Source: Geodermatophilus africanus (GTDB lineage: Bacteria > Actinomycetota > Actinomycetes > Mycobacteriales > Geodermatophilaceae). Taken from it: DNA of 64,000 bases. Below are positions 1-9,004 of this stretch, piece by piece. The notes beneath the pieces were generated by a model that saw nothing but the letters and a program-made list of their open reading frames with translations, did no database searches and had not been told where the DNA came from. Where the stretch lies: positions 124,001 through 188,000 of the forward strand of contig NZ_FNOT01000003.1 in NCBI RefSeq assembly GCF_900107105.1, read 5' to 3'. The position numbers were made by a program, and so were the translations under genes. Positions within the stretch are counted from its first letter, which is position 1. Every line of letters starts with the position of its first letter.

Positions 1-1034
1 AGGAGATCCGGCTCGGCTACGTCGTCGTGACCCGCGCCAAGCACCTGCTGGTGTGCTCGGGCAGCTGGTGGCGCGAGGGCGTGAAGCCGAACGGCCCGTC
101 GGTGCTGCTCGACACGGTCCGCCGCGCGTGCACCGCCGGCGCCGGCGTCGTCGTCGCGTGGACCGAGCGACCCGATGAGGGCGCCACCAACCCGGCGCTC
201 GACGAGTGGCCGGTCGGCGTCTGGCCCGCTGACCCGCTCTCCCCGCCGCGCCGCCGGGCGCTCACCGCCGCGGCCGAGCTGGTGGCCGGCGCCGCCCCGC
301 ACCCGCTGGACCCGGACGCCGCCCTCGGCAGCGCCGACCCCGAGGTGGAGCGGTGGGTGCGCGACGCCGACCTGCTCCTGCGCGAACGGCGGCGCACCGC
401 CCGCCCGACCGTCGAGGTGCCGCTGCCCAGCCACCTGTCGGTGTCCGAGCTGGTCGCGCTGCGCCGCGACCCGGCCGAGCTGGCCCGGCGGCTGCGCCGG
501 CCGATGCCCGCCGCGCCTGCGCCGCTGGCCCGTCGCGGCACCGCCTTCCACGCCTGGCTGGAGGAGCGCTTCGGCGCCGCCCGGTTGCTCGACCTCGACG
601 AGCTGCCCGGCTCCGGCGACGAGTCCGCCGCCCCCGACGGCGCGCTCGCCGCGCTGCAGGAGGCGTTCCTCGCCGGCCCGTGGGCCGACCGGCAGCCGGT
701 CGAGGTGGAGGTGCCGTTCGAGACGCCCCTGGGCCCGCTCACCCTGCGCGGCCGCATCGACGCGATCTTCGACGACGGGAGTGGCGGCTTCGAGGTGGTC
801 GATTGGAAGACCGGCCCCCCGCCGTCGGGCGCGGAGCTCGCGGCCGCGGCGGTGCAGCTGGCCGCCTACCGGCTGGGCTGGTCACGGCTGACCGGCGTCC
901 CGGTCGAGCGGGTCAGCGCCGGGTTCCACCACGTCGCGGCCGCCGTCACCGTGCGCCCGGTCGACCTGCTCGACGAGGCCGGCCTGCTGGCGCTGGTCAC
1001 CGGAACCACTGAAGGGGAGCCGGAGGGGTACTGA
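1..1034 (+). CDS. adnB: AdnB-type ATP-dependent helicase/nuclease, C-terminal part (5' end outside window)
   Basis: The frame is already open at base 3. It begins with EIRLGYVVVTRAK, the UvrD/Rep helicase motif VI, so the motor domain lies upstream of the window. About 343 residues are visible. The second half is a RecB-type PD-(D/E)XK nuclease: GTAFHAWLEE carries the upstream His, RGRIDAIF the first Asp, VVDWKTG the D-x-K core, and QLAAYRLGW the Q-x3-Y motif. In mycobacteria the AdnA-AdnB pair resects double-strand breaks, and adnB is the downstream gene and lies near nudC and uvrD2, as here. All nuclease residues look intact. AdnA or another UvrD-RecB fusion cannot be excluded because the N-terminus is missing. 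Confidence 0.78.
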   Translation, partial: EIRLGYVVVTRAKHLLVCSGSWWREGVKPNGPSVLLDTVRRACTAGAGVVVAWTERPDEGATNPALDEWPVGVWPADPLSPPRRRALTAAAELVAGAAPHPLDPDAALGSADPEVERWVRDADLLLRERRRTARPTVEVPLPSHLSVSELVALRRDPAELARRLRRPMPAAPAPLARRGTAFHAWLEERFGAARLLDLDELPGSGDESAAPDGALAALQEAFLAGPWADRQPVEVEVPFETPLGPLTLRGRIDAIFDDGSGGFEVVDWKTGPPPSGAELAAAAVQLAAYRLGWSRLTGVPVERVSAGFHHVAAAVTVRPVDLLDEAGLLALVTGTTEGEPEGY

Positions 1035-1046
1035 CCCGCGCGGTGC

Positions 1047-1218
1047 GGCCCCGTCCCGAGGCTCGCCCCGAGCCTGACCGGCCCCGTCCAGAGGCTCGCC
1101 GCGAGCCGACCGGCCCCGTCCAGAGGCTCGCCGCGAGCCGACCGGCCCCGTCCAGAGGCTCGCCGCGAGCCTGCGAGCGGTGAGGAGGACGGGGTCCTTC
1201 TCGAGGAGGACGGGGTCC
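1047..1218. repeat. Four tandem 32-33 bp units ending in a stop-proximal hairpin
   Basis: The motif GGCCCCGTCC starts at 1047, 1080, 1112 and 1144, a period of 33, 32 and 32 bp, each followed by an AGGCTCGCC-GCGAGC core. Only the last unit is followed by the complementary arm (GGACGGGG, 1187-1194). A further GGACGGGGTCC lies at 1208-1218, ending 4 nt before the stop codon of the minus-strand hydrolase. The block sits between two convergent genes and probably terminates transcription. The extra units look like slippage copies of one half of the element. Confidence 0.7.
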
Positions 1219-1222
1219 TCTC

Positions 1223-2059
1223 TCAGGTCGAGGCGATGCGGTCCAGGATCGCCACGGCCAGCTGTTCCGGGGCCTGCTCGGGCACCCAGTGCGAGACCCC
1301 CGCCAGCTCGACGAAGCGATAGTCGCCGGCGACGTGCTCGGCGCAGCCCTCCGCGGCCCGCCGGCCGATCGCGACGTCGCCGTCGCTCCAGACGTAGGTA
1401 GTCGGCACGGTCACGTCGTCGACCGGGGTGGCCGAGCTCATCGCGCGGTACCAGTTGAGCGCCGCGGTCAGCGCGCCCGGCGCCGACAGCACGGCCACGT
1501 ACTCGTCGACGGCCTCGGCCGGGACGGCGTCCCCGAACATCCGCCGCAGCCGCCGGGCGTCGTCGGCCAGCAGCACCTCCTCGGCCTTGCCCGGCTGCCA
1601 GAACAGCCGGATGTAGGCCGAGCGCTCCATCTGCTCGGGGTCGGAGCGGAAGGCCGTGGTGAACGCCGTGGGGTGCGGCACCGAGACGGCGGTCAGCGAG
1701 CGCACCCGGTCCTCGTGCCACGCGGCCAGCGTCCAGGCGACGTTGGCGCCCCAGTCGTGCCCGACGACGTCGGCCACCGGCACGTCCATCGCCGTCATCA
1801 GGTCGGCCGTGACCTGCGCGAGGTTGGTCAGGGCGTAGGAGTCGACGTCGAGCGGCCGGGCGCCGGGGGAGTAGCCGAGCTGGTCGACGGCGTAGCTGCG
1901 CAGCCCCGCCTCGGTCAGCCGGGGCGTCACGGCGGCCCACGACGCCGACGTCTCCGGGAAACCGTGGAGCAGCAGCACCGGGCGGCCGTCGTCGGGCCCG
2001 TCGGCCCGGACGTCGAACGTGAGGTCGCCGACGTCCACCCTCAGCAGCTGTCCCGCCAT
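1223..2059 (-). CDS. Alpha/beta hydrolase, epoxide hydrolase / haloalkane dehalogenase type
   Basis: The protein has 278 residues with the alpha/beta hydrolase fold. HGFPE near residue 30 is the oxyanion-hole motif typical of epoxide hydrolases. GHDWGAN is the nucleophile elbow with Asp instead of Ser, which points to attack on an epoxide or haloalkane rather than an ester. GVSHW supplies the catalytic His. I chose the ATG at 2059 (MAGQLLRVDV) because the fold starts there; the frame stays open upstream, but that part runs into the divergent peptidase gene. The substrate cannot be read from the sequence. Confidence 0.8.
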   Translation of the reverse strand: MAGQLLRVDVGDLTFDVRADGPDDGRPVLLLHGFPETSASWAAVTPRLTEAGLRSYAVDQLGYSPGARPLDVDSYALTNLAQVTADLMTAMDVPVADVVGHDWGANVAWTLAAWHEDRVRSLTAVSVPHPTAFTTAFRSDPEQMERSAYIRLFWQPGKAEEVLLADDARRLRRMFGDAVPAEAVDEYVAVLSAPGALTAALNWYRAMSSATPVDDVTVPTTYVWSDGDVAIGRRAAEGCAEHVAGDYRFVELAGVSHWVPEQAPEQLAVAILDRIAST

Positions 2060-2070
2060 GCCCGCGACGC

Positions 2071-2076
2071 TACCGT
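2071..2076 (+). promoter_or_regulatory. TAnnnT -10-like box before the M20 peptidase
   Basis: TACCGT lies 8 nt upstream of the GTG start at 2085, with no Shine-Dalgarno sequence between them. This fits a leaderless transcript, a pattern repeated at several other genes in the window. Confidence 0.35.
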
Positions 2077-2084
2077 CGGCAGTC

Positions 2085-3503
2085 GTGAGCAGCCCGGAAC
2101 GCGACTTCGTCAGCGCGCACCTCGACGACCTGCACGCCGACCTCGACGCGTGGTTGCGGATCCCGTCGATCTCCGCCGACCCCGCGCACGCCCCCGACGT
2201 CGCCGCGAGCGCCGAGTGGCTGGCCGCCGCGCTGCGCCGCACCGGCTTCCCCGTCGTCGAGGTCTGGGAGACCGCCGGGGCGCCCGCGGTCTACGCCGAG
2301 TGGTCCTCGGCGGACGACGGTGCGCCGGTGGCCCTCGTCTACGGCCACCACGACGTGCAGCCGGTCGACCCGCTGGAGCTGTGGGAGCACCCGCCGTTCG
2401 AGCCGGCCCGCGTCGAGGGCGCCGACGGCCCCGAGCTGCACGCGCGCGGCGCCATCGACGACAAGGGCAACGTCGCGATGCACCTGCTCGGGATGCGCGC
2501 ACATCTGGCCGCCACCGGCCGCGACACCCCCGCGGTCATCGTGAAGGTCCTCGTCGAGGGCGAGGAGGAGTCCGGGTCGCCGCACTTCGCCGCGCTGCTG
2601 CGCGAGCGGGCCGACCGGTTGCGCTGCGACGTCGTCGTCGTCAGCGACACCGGGATGGCCGCCCCGGACGTGCCCAGCGCCGTGGTCGCCATGCGCGGGC
2701 TGGCCGACGCCGAGATCACCCTGCGCGGGCCGGCCGTCGACCTGCACTCGGGCTCCTTCGGCGGCGGCGTCCCCAACCCGCTGCACGCGATGGCGACCCT
2801 GCTGGCGAGCCTGCACGACGAGCACGGGCGGGTCACCCTGCCCGGCTTCTACGACCGGGTGCGGCAGCTCACCGACCGGGAGCGCGCGCTCATGGCCCGG
2901 GTGCCCTTCGACGAGGCCGCGTGGCTGGCCGGCCCGGCCGCCTCCCGCCTGGCCACCGGGGAGGAGGGTTACAGCACCCTGGAGCGGATCGGCGCCCGCC
3001 CGACCGCCGAGGTCAACGGCATGTGGGGCGGGTACACCGGCCCCGGCCACAAGACGATCATCCCGGCCGAGGCGCACGCCAAGATCACCTTTCGGCTCGT
3101 CGCCGACCAGCGGCCCGCCGACCTCGCCGACCAGGTGCGCGGCTGGGTGGCGGCCAACCTGCCCGCGGGCATCCAGGCCGACGTGCACGTGCCCGCCGGT
3201 GGCGTCTCGCCGTGCGCCAGCGACCTCGACTCCCCGGCGATGGCCGCCCTGCTGGCCGCCATCGGCCAGGCCAACGACCGCGACCCCGCCGACGTCCTGT
3301 TCACCCGCGAGGGCGGCAGCGGTCCGGAGGCCGACCTGGTCGACGTGCTGGGGGCGCCCCTGGTCTTCCTCGGCGCCGGGCTGCCGACCGACCGCATCCA
3401 CTCGCCGAACGAGCGGGTGCTGCTGCCGATGCTGTACCGGGGCGCCGAGGCGGTCGCACACCTCTGGCGGGAGCTCGCGAGCGTGCCGCTGCCCCTCCGG
3501 TGA
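2085..3503 (+). CDS. M20/M25/M40 family metallopeptidase (dipeptidase type)
   Basis: This 472-residue enzyme has the M20 zinc-peptidase layout. YGHHDVQPVD carries the first zinc His and catalytic Asp, RGAIDDKGN the bridging Asp, and VEGEEESGS the catalytic and metal-binding glutamates. The insertion containing the dimerisation domain is present (NPLHAM, then HKTIIPAEAHA). Length and motif spacing match bacterial M20 dipeptidases (CNDP-like) that cut dipeptides or beta-alanyl peptides. The GTG start at 2085 (VSSPERDF) is preferred over an upstream in-frame codon inside the divergent hydrolase. Its stop overlaps the start of the kinase gene by 4 nt, so the two are probably translated together. 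Confidence 0.88.
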   Translation: MSSPERDFVSAHLDDLHADLDAWLRIPSISADPAHAPDVAASAEWLAAALRRTGFPVVEVWETAGAPAVYAEWSSADDGAPVALVYGHHDVQPVDPLELWEHPPFEPARVEGADGPELHARGAIDDKGNVAMHLLGMRAHLAATGRDTPAVIVKVLVEGEEESGSPHFAALLRERADRLRCDVVVVSDTGMAAPDVPSAVVAMRGLADAEITLRGPAVDLHSGSFGGGVPNPLHAMATLLASLHDEHGRVTLPGFYDRVRQLTDRERALMARVPFDEAAWLAGPAASRLATGEEGYSTLERIGARPTAEVNGMWGGYTGPGHKTIIPAEAHAKITFRLVADQRPADLADQVRGWVAANLPAGIQADVHVPAGGVSPCASDLDSPAMAALLAAIGQANDRDPADVLFTREGGSGPEADLVDVLGAPLVFLGAGLPTDRIHSPNERVLLPMLYRGAEAVAHLWRELASVPLPLR

Positions 3504-5107
3504 CCGGGTCGCCGGCCGGGAGGCGGTTCGGCCCGTACCGAATCCTCGGCGTCCTCGGCCGCGGCGGCATGGGGCAGGTGCTGCGGGCGCACGACGACGT
3601 GCACGAACGGGACGTCGCCCTGAAGGTGCTGCACCCGCAGTGGGCCCAGCACGAGGGGTACCGCGACCGCTTCCGGCGCGAGGCCCGCACCGCCGCCCGG
3701 CTCACCGAGCCGCACGTCATCCCCATCCACCGGTACGGGGAGATCGACGGGCAGCTGTTCCTCGACATGCGCCTGGTGGACGGCGAGGACCTCGACTCGC
3801 TGCTGCGGCGCACCGGCCCGATGGACCCCGTCCGCGCCGTCGACCTGGTCGGCCAGGTCGCCCGCGCGCTCGACGCCGCGCACGCCGGGGGCCTGGTACA
3901 CCGGGACGTCAAGCCCTCCAACGTGCTGCTGGTCGGCCGCGCCGACGGGCGCGACCTGGCCACCTCGGCCGCCGGCGAGGACTTCGCCTACCTCGCCGAC
4001 TTCGGCGTCGCGCGCGGCGCCGCCGACGGGCCCGGCCCGGCGCTGACCGCCGTCGGCACCGCGGTCGGCAGCGCCGAGTACATGGCGCCCGAGCGGTTCG
4101 GTCCGACGCCGCCGGACGCCCGCGCCGACGTCTACTCGCTGGCCTGCCTGCTGTTCGAGCTGCTGACCGGCCGCCGCCCGTTCCCGCCGGGCGACCCGGC
4201 GCGGATGATGGCCGCGCACCTGCACGAGCCCCCGCCGGCGCCGTCGTCCCTGCGGCCGGGGCTGCCCGCTGCCCTCGACGACGCCGTGCTGCGCGGCCTG
4301 GCCAAGGACCCCGACCGGCGCTGGCAGCGGGCCGGCGACCTCGCCGACGCCGCGCGGGCGGCGCTGACCGGCAGCGGCGTCTCGGTGCCGTCCCCGGACG
4401 ACGCCGCGACCGCCGTCGGACCCCTGCCGAGCGACGGCGGTCGCCCTCCCACCCGGGTCGTGCCGGCCGCCGCCCCGGTGCCTACCGCGCCGACCCTCGT
4501 CGGCGCCCCGCCCGCCGGCGGGCCCCGGCACCGACGCCGCTGGCTGCCCTGGGTGCTGGCCGCCGCCGCGACGGTCGCGGCGCTGGTGCTCGCCGGGCTG
4601 CTCGTCGCCGCCGACCGCCGGGCCGACGGGGCCGCCGCCGACGTCTCCGGCGTCGCCGAGCGGCTGCTGGCCATGGCCCTGCCCGAGGAGGTCGACCCCG
4701 CCGACTGCACCGCCGCACCCGGCGAGGGCACGGCGCTGGCCCGGCTCGACTGCCCCGCCGGGGACCCCGACGAGAACGGCGCCCCGGCGACCACCCACAC
4801 CCTCCACGCCGGAGACGGCGCGGTCACGGCGCTCGCCGCCCACGTCGAGGCCGAGGGGCTGCGCGAGCTCGGCAGCGAGTACGAGTGCGGCCGCGAGGAG
4901 GACCCGCAGGGCTGGCTGTTGCTGCGCGACTCCGACGACCGGGCGGTCGGCCGGCTGGCCTGCTCCCTCGACGCGCAGGGCGACGCGCAGCTGCGCTGGA
5001 CCTGGGACGACACGGGCACCCTCGCCGTCGCCGAGGTGCGCGGCGGCGGGACCGACGGGTTGCGGGAACTGGTGTCGTGGTGGGACGACGACGCCGACCG
5101 GCGCTGA
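3500..5107 (+). CDS. Membrane-anchored Ser/Thr protein kinase (PknB-like)
   Basis: The protein has 535 residues. An N-terminal Hanks-type kinase domain (about 10-290) has the glycine loop LGRGGMG, Lys42 in VALKVL, HRDVKPSN (134-141, catalytic Asp136), DFG (167-169) and the APE motif in YMAPERF. A proline/alanine-rich juxtamembrane linker follows, then one transmembrane helix (about 347-370) and an extracellular domain of about 165 residues with four cysteines (DCTAA, LDCPAG, YECGRE, LACSL). That domain shows no PASTA repeats. The GTG start overlaps the stop of the M20 peptidase (GTGA). The outside domain probably senses a ligand or the cell wall; its class is not recognised. Confidence 0.88.
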   Translation: MTGSPAGRRFGPYRILGVLGRGGMGQVLRAHDDVHERDVALKVLHPQWAQHEGYRDRFRREARTAARLTEPHVIPIHRYGEIDGQLFLDMRLVDGEDLDSLLRRTGPMDPVRAVDLVGQVARALDAAHAGGLVHRDVKPSNVLLVGRADGRDLATSAAGEDFAYLADFGVARGAADGPGPALTAVGTAVGSAEYMAPERFGPTPPDARADVYSLACLLFELLTGRRPFPPGDPARMMAAHLHEPPPAPSSLRPGLPAALDDAVLRGLAKDPDRRWQRAGDLADAARAALTGSGVSVPSPDDAATAVGPLPSDGGRPPTRVVPAAAPVPTAPTLVGAPPAGGPRHRRRWLPWVLAAAATVAALVLAGLLVAADRRADGAAADVSGVAERLLAMALPEEVDPADCTAAPGEGTALARLDCPAGDPDENGAPATTHTLHAGDGAVTALAAHVEAEGLRELGSEYECGREEDPQGWLLLRDSDDRAVGRLACSLDAQGDAQLRWTWDDTGTLAVAEVRGGGTDGLRELVSWWDDDADRR

Positions 5108-5130
5108 CCTGACCCGCCCGCCGGCGCACC

Positions 5131-5136
5131 TAGGGT
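5131..5136 (+). promoter_or_regulatory. TAGGGT -10 box, leaderless promoter of the DUF2510 gene
   Basis: TAGGGT ends 6 nt before the GTG at 5143. A CTGACC (5109-5114) lies 16 nt upstream as a plausible -35. No ribosome binding site fits the gap. Confidence 0.45.
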
Positions 5137-5142
5137 GGCGCC

Positions 5143-6036
5143 GTGACCGGTACGTCGAGCGCGCCGCCGGGGTGGTACCCCGACCCGGACGGCACCCCCG
5201 GGATGGTGCGCTGGTGGAACGGCGCGGGCTGGTCCGACGTCACCACCCCCGTCGGGCCCGGGGTGGCCGTGCAGGCGCCGCCCGCGCAGCCGGCCGTGCC
5301 GCCGCCCGCACAGCCGACCGCGGCGCTCGAGGCGCCCGCGCAGACCCCGCCGCCGGACCCCGGACGGCCGCCGCGGCGCACCGGATGGGTGGTGGGGCTG
5401 TCGGTCCTCGGGCTGGTGCTCGTCGTCCTCATCGGTCTCCTCGTCGGCCGGCCCAGCGGTCCCGACGACGACGCGGGCCCGGCCGCGCTGCCGCCGCCCA
5501 GCGAGTCGGCCTTCCCGCCCGGCACGATCCGGATCGTCGACGAGGCCGCCGGCATCGCCTACCCCTACCTCGGCCAGGGGTGGCTCGAGTACGACCTGCG
5601 GGACGTCCCCGAGACCACCTCGGTGGCCGGGCAGTACCTGGTCACCCAGGAGATCACGCCCGACGGCGGGCCGTTCATCGCCCAGTGCACCTCCGGGCCG
5701 CTGTCGCCGATGTTCACCCAGGCCGGTGCGGGCAGCCTGCAGCCGACCCTCGCCCAGGTCGCCGACAGCGTGCGGCTCAACCACTACCCGCTCCCCAACG
5801 AGCAGGAGGTGGTGCGCGACGAGCCCCGCACCGTCGACGGCGCCCCCGCGCACCTGCTCGAGTTCGACCTCACCTGGGACGCCCAGGGCTACGAGGCGAC
5901 GGGGGAGCGGGCCGCGCTGCTGCTCGTCGACGTCGGGCGGTCCGCCCCGGCGCTGCTCTACCTCTCCATCCCCAACACCCACGCGGAGCTGTACGGGGTC
6001 ATCGACCGCGTCGTCGACGGCGTCGAGGTGCTGTGA
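5143..6036 (+). CDS. DUF2510 domain membrane protein
   Basis: The 297-residue protein begins with the DUF2510 motif PPGWYPDP followed by VRWWNGAGW, a small Trp-rich domain found at the cytoplasmic N-terminus of many actinobacterial membrane proteins. A proline-rich linker, one transmembrane helix (about residues 83-103) and an extracytoplasmic domain of about 180 residues follow. The outer domain has no motif I can assign. It lies 35 nt downstream of the kinase gene and shares its orientation, so it may be a substrate or partner; this is inference. Function is unknown. Confidence 0.75.
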   Translation: MTGTSSAPPGWYPDPDGTPGMVRWWNGAGWSDVTTPVGPGVAVQAPPAQPAVPPPAQPTAALEAPAQTPPPDPGRPPRRTGWVVGLSVLGLVLVVLIGLLVGRPSGPDDDAGPAALPPPSESAFPPGTIRIVDEAAGIAYPYLGQGWLEYDLRDVPETTSVAGQYLVTQEITPDGGPFIAQCTSGPLSPMFTQAGAGSLQPTLAQVADSVRLNHYPLPNEQEVVRDEPRTVDGAPAHLLEFDLTWDAQGYEATGERAALLLVDVGRSAPALLYLSIPNTHAELYGVIDRVVDGVEVL

Positions 6037-6341
6037 CACCGCGGTCCTCCGGACCGCGCCGCGGTCACGTGCCGTCCCCCGCCTGAGCTGAGCCCGGTCG
6101 TCGCACCCCTCGCAGGAGCCTCCCGCCCCCACTCGGGCACGACACCGCGGTCACGTGCCGTCCCCCGCCCTCCACCGTGACTCTCGCGCGGTTGCCCTCG
6201 CGTTCGCGCGGGTGCAACGGCGCGGGAGCGGGTGCGACGGCGTGGGAGTCGGCGACGGGCCCGCGGGTCGCCACCGCAGCACCATGATCGTCTCCCGGCC
6301 GCCCGGGGCGGGGCCGACGGGGCGCGGTTAGTGTCGGGCAC
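6037..6341. repeat. Gene-free 305 bp with a duplicated 23-mer and a stop-adjacent hairpin
   Basis: Directly after the DUF2510 stop lies the palindrome GCGGTCC-TC-CGGACCGC (6041-6057). A 23-bp sequence beginning GCGGTCACGTGCC occurs exactly at 6061-6083 and again at 6147-6169. The palindrome recurs after the stop of the YgjP-like gene near 19272, so this is a second dispersed repeat family. The 3' end of the gap holds TAGTGT (6329-6334), 7 nt before the GTG of the M16 gene, a probable leaderless -10. No coding region is evident. Confidence 0.6.
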
Positions 6342-7652
6342 GTGACTGCAGCCGGTGCCGACCTCACCCTCCGGCACCCGGTGGAGCGCTTCCGACTCGA
6401 GAACGGGCTGCGCGTCGTCCTGGCGCCCGACCGCAGCGTCCCGGTGGTCGCCGTGACCGTCTCCTACGACGTCGGGATGCGCAACGAGCCCCAGGGCCGC
6501 ACCGGGTTCGCCCACCTCTTCGAGCACCTGATGTTCCAGGGCTCGGCCAACGTCCCGAAGATGGAGCACGCCCGGCTGGTCCAGGCCGCGGGCGGCACCT
6601 TCAACGGCTCGACCCACCAGGACTACACGAACTACTACGAGGCCCTCCCCGCCGAGGCCCTCGAACGGGCGCTGTTCCTCGAAGCCGACCGCATGGCGGC
6701 GCCGGCCATCACCGAGGAGAACCTCCGCAACCAGATCGACGTGGTGAAGGAGGAGATCCGGGTCAACGTGCTCAACCGTCCCTACGGCGCCTTCCCGTGG
6801 CTGCAGCTGCCCGGGATCGCCTTCGAGAGCTTCGCCAACACCCACGACGGCTACGGCTCCTTCGTCGACCTGGAGTCCTCGACCGTCGACGACGCCGCGG
6901 ACTTCTTCCACCGCTACTACGCGCCGGGCAACGCCGTCCTGTGCCTCGGCGGCGACCTGGACGTGGCGGAGACCGAGCAGCTGGTGCGCCGCTGGTTCGA
7001 GCCCGTCGCCGCCCGCGAGGTCCCGCCGACGCCGCCCACCGGCGAGCCCTCGCCGACCACCGTCCGCTCTGACGTGGTCGAGGACCGGCTCGCCCCCGCA
7101 CCGGCGGTCGCCCTCGGCTGGCGGGTGCCCGACCCGGTCGGCGACCTCGACACCTACCTCGGCACGGTGCTGCTCGCCGAGCTGCTCAGCGAGGGCGACG
7201 CCTCCCGCCTGGAGCGCCGGCTGGTGCACGACGACCAGCTCGCCGTCGCGCAGAGCAGCTACGTGGGCCTGTTCGGCGACCCGTTCGACGTCCGCGACGC
7301 CACGCTGCTCACCACGCAGGTGCACCACCCGGCGTCGGTCCCGACGGAGAAGGTGGTCACCGCGGTCCACGAGGAGGTCGGCCGGATCGCCCAGGACGGC
7401 GTCGGCGCCGACGAGCTCGCCCGCGTGCAGGCCCGCACCGAGGCCCAGCTGCTGCGCCAGGCCGACTCGGTGCTCGGCCGCACGCTGGCCTTCGCCAACG
7501 CCGAGCTCATCCACGGCCGCGCCGAGCTGGCCGGCGAGCTCGCCGCCCGGCTCGCCGCGGTGAGCCCCGAGCAGGTGCAGGCCGCCGCCCGGGGCCTGGA
7601 TCCCGGCACCGTCGCGGTCCTCGAGCTGCGCGCCACGGGGGGACGTCGGTGA
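6342..7652 (+). CDS. M16 family zinc metallopeptidase, active subunit
   Basis: This 436-residue insulinase-family protease has the inverted zinc motif HLFEH at residues 58-62 (in AHLFEHLMFQG) and the downstream EENLRNQIDVVKEEI helix expected to supply the third ligand. It has two M16 halves of about 220 residues. Its stop overlaps the start of a second M16 gene (GTGA), as in bacterial two-subunit M16 systems where one chain carries the metal site and the other completes the chamber. There is no signal peptide, so it probably degrades peptides in the cytoplasm. The GTG start lies 7 nt after a TAGTGT box. Confidence 0.9.
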   Translation: MTAAGADLTLRHPVERFRLENGLRVVLAPDRSVPVVAVTVSYDVGMRNEPQGRTGFAHLFEHLMFQGSANVPKMEHARLVQAAGGTFNGSTHQDYTNYYEALPAEALERALFLEADRMAAPAITEENLRNQIDVVKEEIRVNVLNRPYGAFPWLQLPGIAFESFANTHDGYGSFVDLESSTVDDAADFFHRYYAPGNAVLCLGGDLDVAETEQLVRRWFEPVAAREVPPTPPTGEPSPTTVRSDVVEDRLAPAPAVALGWRVPDPVGDLDTYLGTVLLAELLSEGDASRLERRLVHDDQLAVAQSSYVGLFGDPFDVRDATLLTTQVHHPASVPTEKVVTAVHEEVGRIAQDGVGADELARVQARTEAQLLRQADSVLGRTLAFANAELIHGRAELAGELAARLAAVSPEQVQAAARGLDPGTVAVLELRATGGRR

Positions 7653-9004
7653 CCGCGCCCGTGCTGATCCCGCCGCTGGGCGAGCCGCGGCCCCAGCCCG
7701 AGCTGGCCGTCACCGAGGAGACGCTGCCCAACGGGCTCCGGCTGGTCGTCGTCCCGCGGCCCGGCGTCCCGCTGGTCGAGCTGCGGCTGCGGGTGCCCTT
7801 CGCCGCCGCGACCGCGCGCGCCGCCGCGCAGCACACCGCCCGCGCCTCGGTGCTCTCCGGCGCCGTGCTCCTCGGCACCGGCGCGCGCGACGCCACCGGC
7901 ATCGCCGAGGCGCTGCAGACCCACGGCGGGGAGCTGTCGGTCTCCACCGACCCCGACCGGCTGCTGTTCGCCACCACGCTGCTCGCGGAGGGGCTCGCAC
8001 CCGTGCTCGGCGTGCTGGCCGAGGTGCTCACCGACGCCGGCTACCCGGCCGACCAGGTGGAGGCCGAGCGGGCGCGGGTCGCCGAGCGGATCTCCATCGC
8101 GCGCTCCCAGCCCGGCATCATCGCCCGCACCGCGCTGGCCGCCCGCCGCTACGGCGCCCACCCGTACGCCGAGCAGCTGCCCGCCACCGAGGTGGTCATC
8201 GCGGTCCGCAGCCAGGCGCTGCGCAAGCTGCACCGCGAACGTGTGCTGCCCGCCGGCAGCACCCTGGTGCTGGTCGGCGACCTCGATCCGGCCGCCGCCG
8301 TCGATGCCGCCGGTTCCGCCCTGGCCGGCTGGACCGGCGAGGGGACGGCGGTCGCCGCCCCGCCGGTGCCGCAGCAGCCGCCCGGCGCGCTCCAGGTGGT
8401 CGACCGGCCCGGGGCGGTGCAGTCCAACCTGCGGCTGGGTGGTCCCGCGCCCGGCCGCACCGACCCCGACCTGCCCGCGGTCCGGCTGGCCAACATGGTC
8501 TACGGCGGCTACTTCTCCTCCCGGCTGGTGGAGAACATCCGCGAGCGGCGCGGCTACACCTACAGCCCGCGCAGCTCGGTCGACCACCTCGCCGCCGCCT
8601 CCTCGTTCCTCGTCGAGGCCGACGTCGCCACCGAGGTCACCGGGCCGGCGTTCCTCGAGACCTGGTACGAGCTCGGCCGCATGGCGCTCACGCCGGTCAC
8701 CGGCGAGGAGCTCGACGCCGCCCGGCGCTACGTGCTCGGCAGCATGGCGCTGTCCACCGCCACCCACGCCGGACTGGCCAGCACGCTGTCGGCGCTCGCG
8801 GGCTCGGGCCTGCCGCCGCAGTGGCTGGCCGAGCACCAGCAGGCGCTGGCCCGGGTCACCGTCGAGGAGGTCCAGGAGGCCGCCCGCCGGTTCCTGCAGC
8901 CCAGCGGGCTCACCGCCGTCGTCGTGGGCGACGCCGACCGGGTCGCCGACCCGCTGCGCGCGTTCGGCCCGGTCGAGGTCGTCCCGTCGGCGGACCCGGC
9001 ATGA
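7649..9004 (+). CDS. M16 family peptidase-like protein, non-catalytic subunit
   Basis: The 451-residue M16 fold lacks the HxxEH zinc motif: the matching position reads TARAAAQHTARASVL. It keeps the C-terminal-half signature NIRERRGYTYS, whose Arg-Tyr pair contacts substrate in M16 enzymes. This is the usual partner of an active M16 subunit and probably forms a heterodimeric clamshell with the protein encoded just upstream, which overlaps it by 4 nt. Its own stop overlaps nudC by 4 nt, so the three genes form a tightly coupled run. An independent protease role is unlikely. Confidence 0.87.
   Translation: MTAPVLIPPLGEPRPQPELAVTEETLPNGLRLVVVPRPGVPLVELRLRVPFAAATARAAAQHTARASVLSGAVLLGTGARDATGIAEALQTHGGELSVSTDPDRLLFATTLLAEGLAPVLGVLAEVLTDAGYPADQVEAERARVAERISIARSQPGIIARTALAARRYGAHPYAEQLPATEVVIAVRSQALRKLHRERVLPAGSTLVLVGDLDPAAAVDAAGSALAGWTGEGTAVAAPPVPQQPPGALQVVDRPGAVQSNLRLGGPAPGRTDPDLPAVRLANMVYGGYFSSRLVENIRERRGYTYSPRSSVDHLAAASSFLVEADVATEVTGPAFLETWYELGRMALTPVTGEELDAARRYVLGSMALSTATHAGLASTLSALAGSGLPPQWLAEHQQALARVTVEEVQEAARRFLQPSGLTAVVVGDADRVADPLRAFGPVEVVPSADPA

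Noticed and set aside
1047-1218. Possible CRISPR-like array
   Set aside because: The units are directly adjacent without spacers, and no cas genes are present.
2060-2242. N-terminal extension of the hydrolase at 1223-2059 up to 2242
   Set aside because: The extra 61 residues are low-complexity and overlap the divergent peptidase; the fold begins at ATG 2059.
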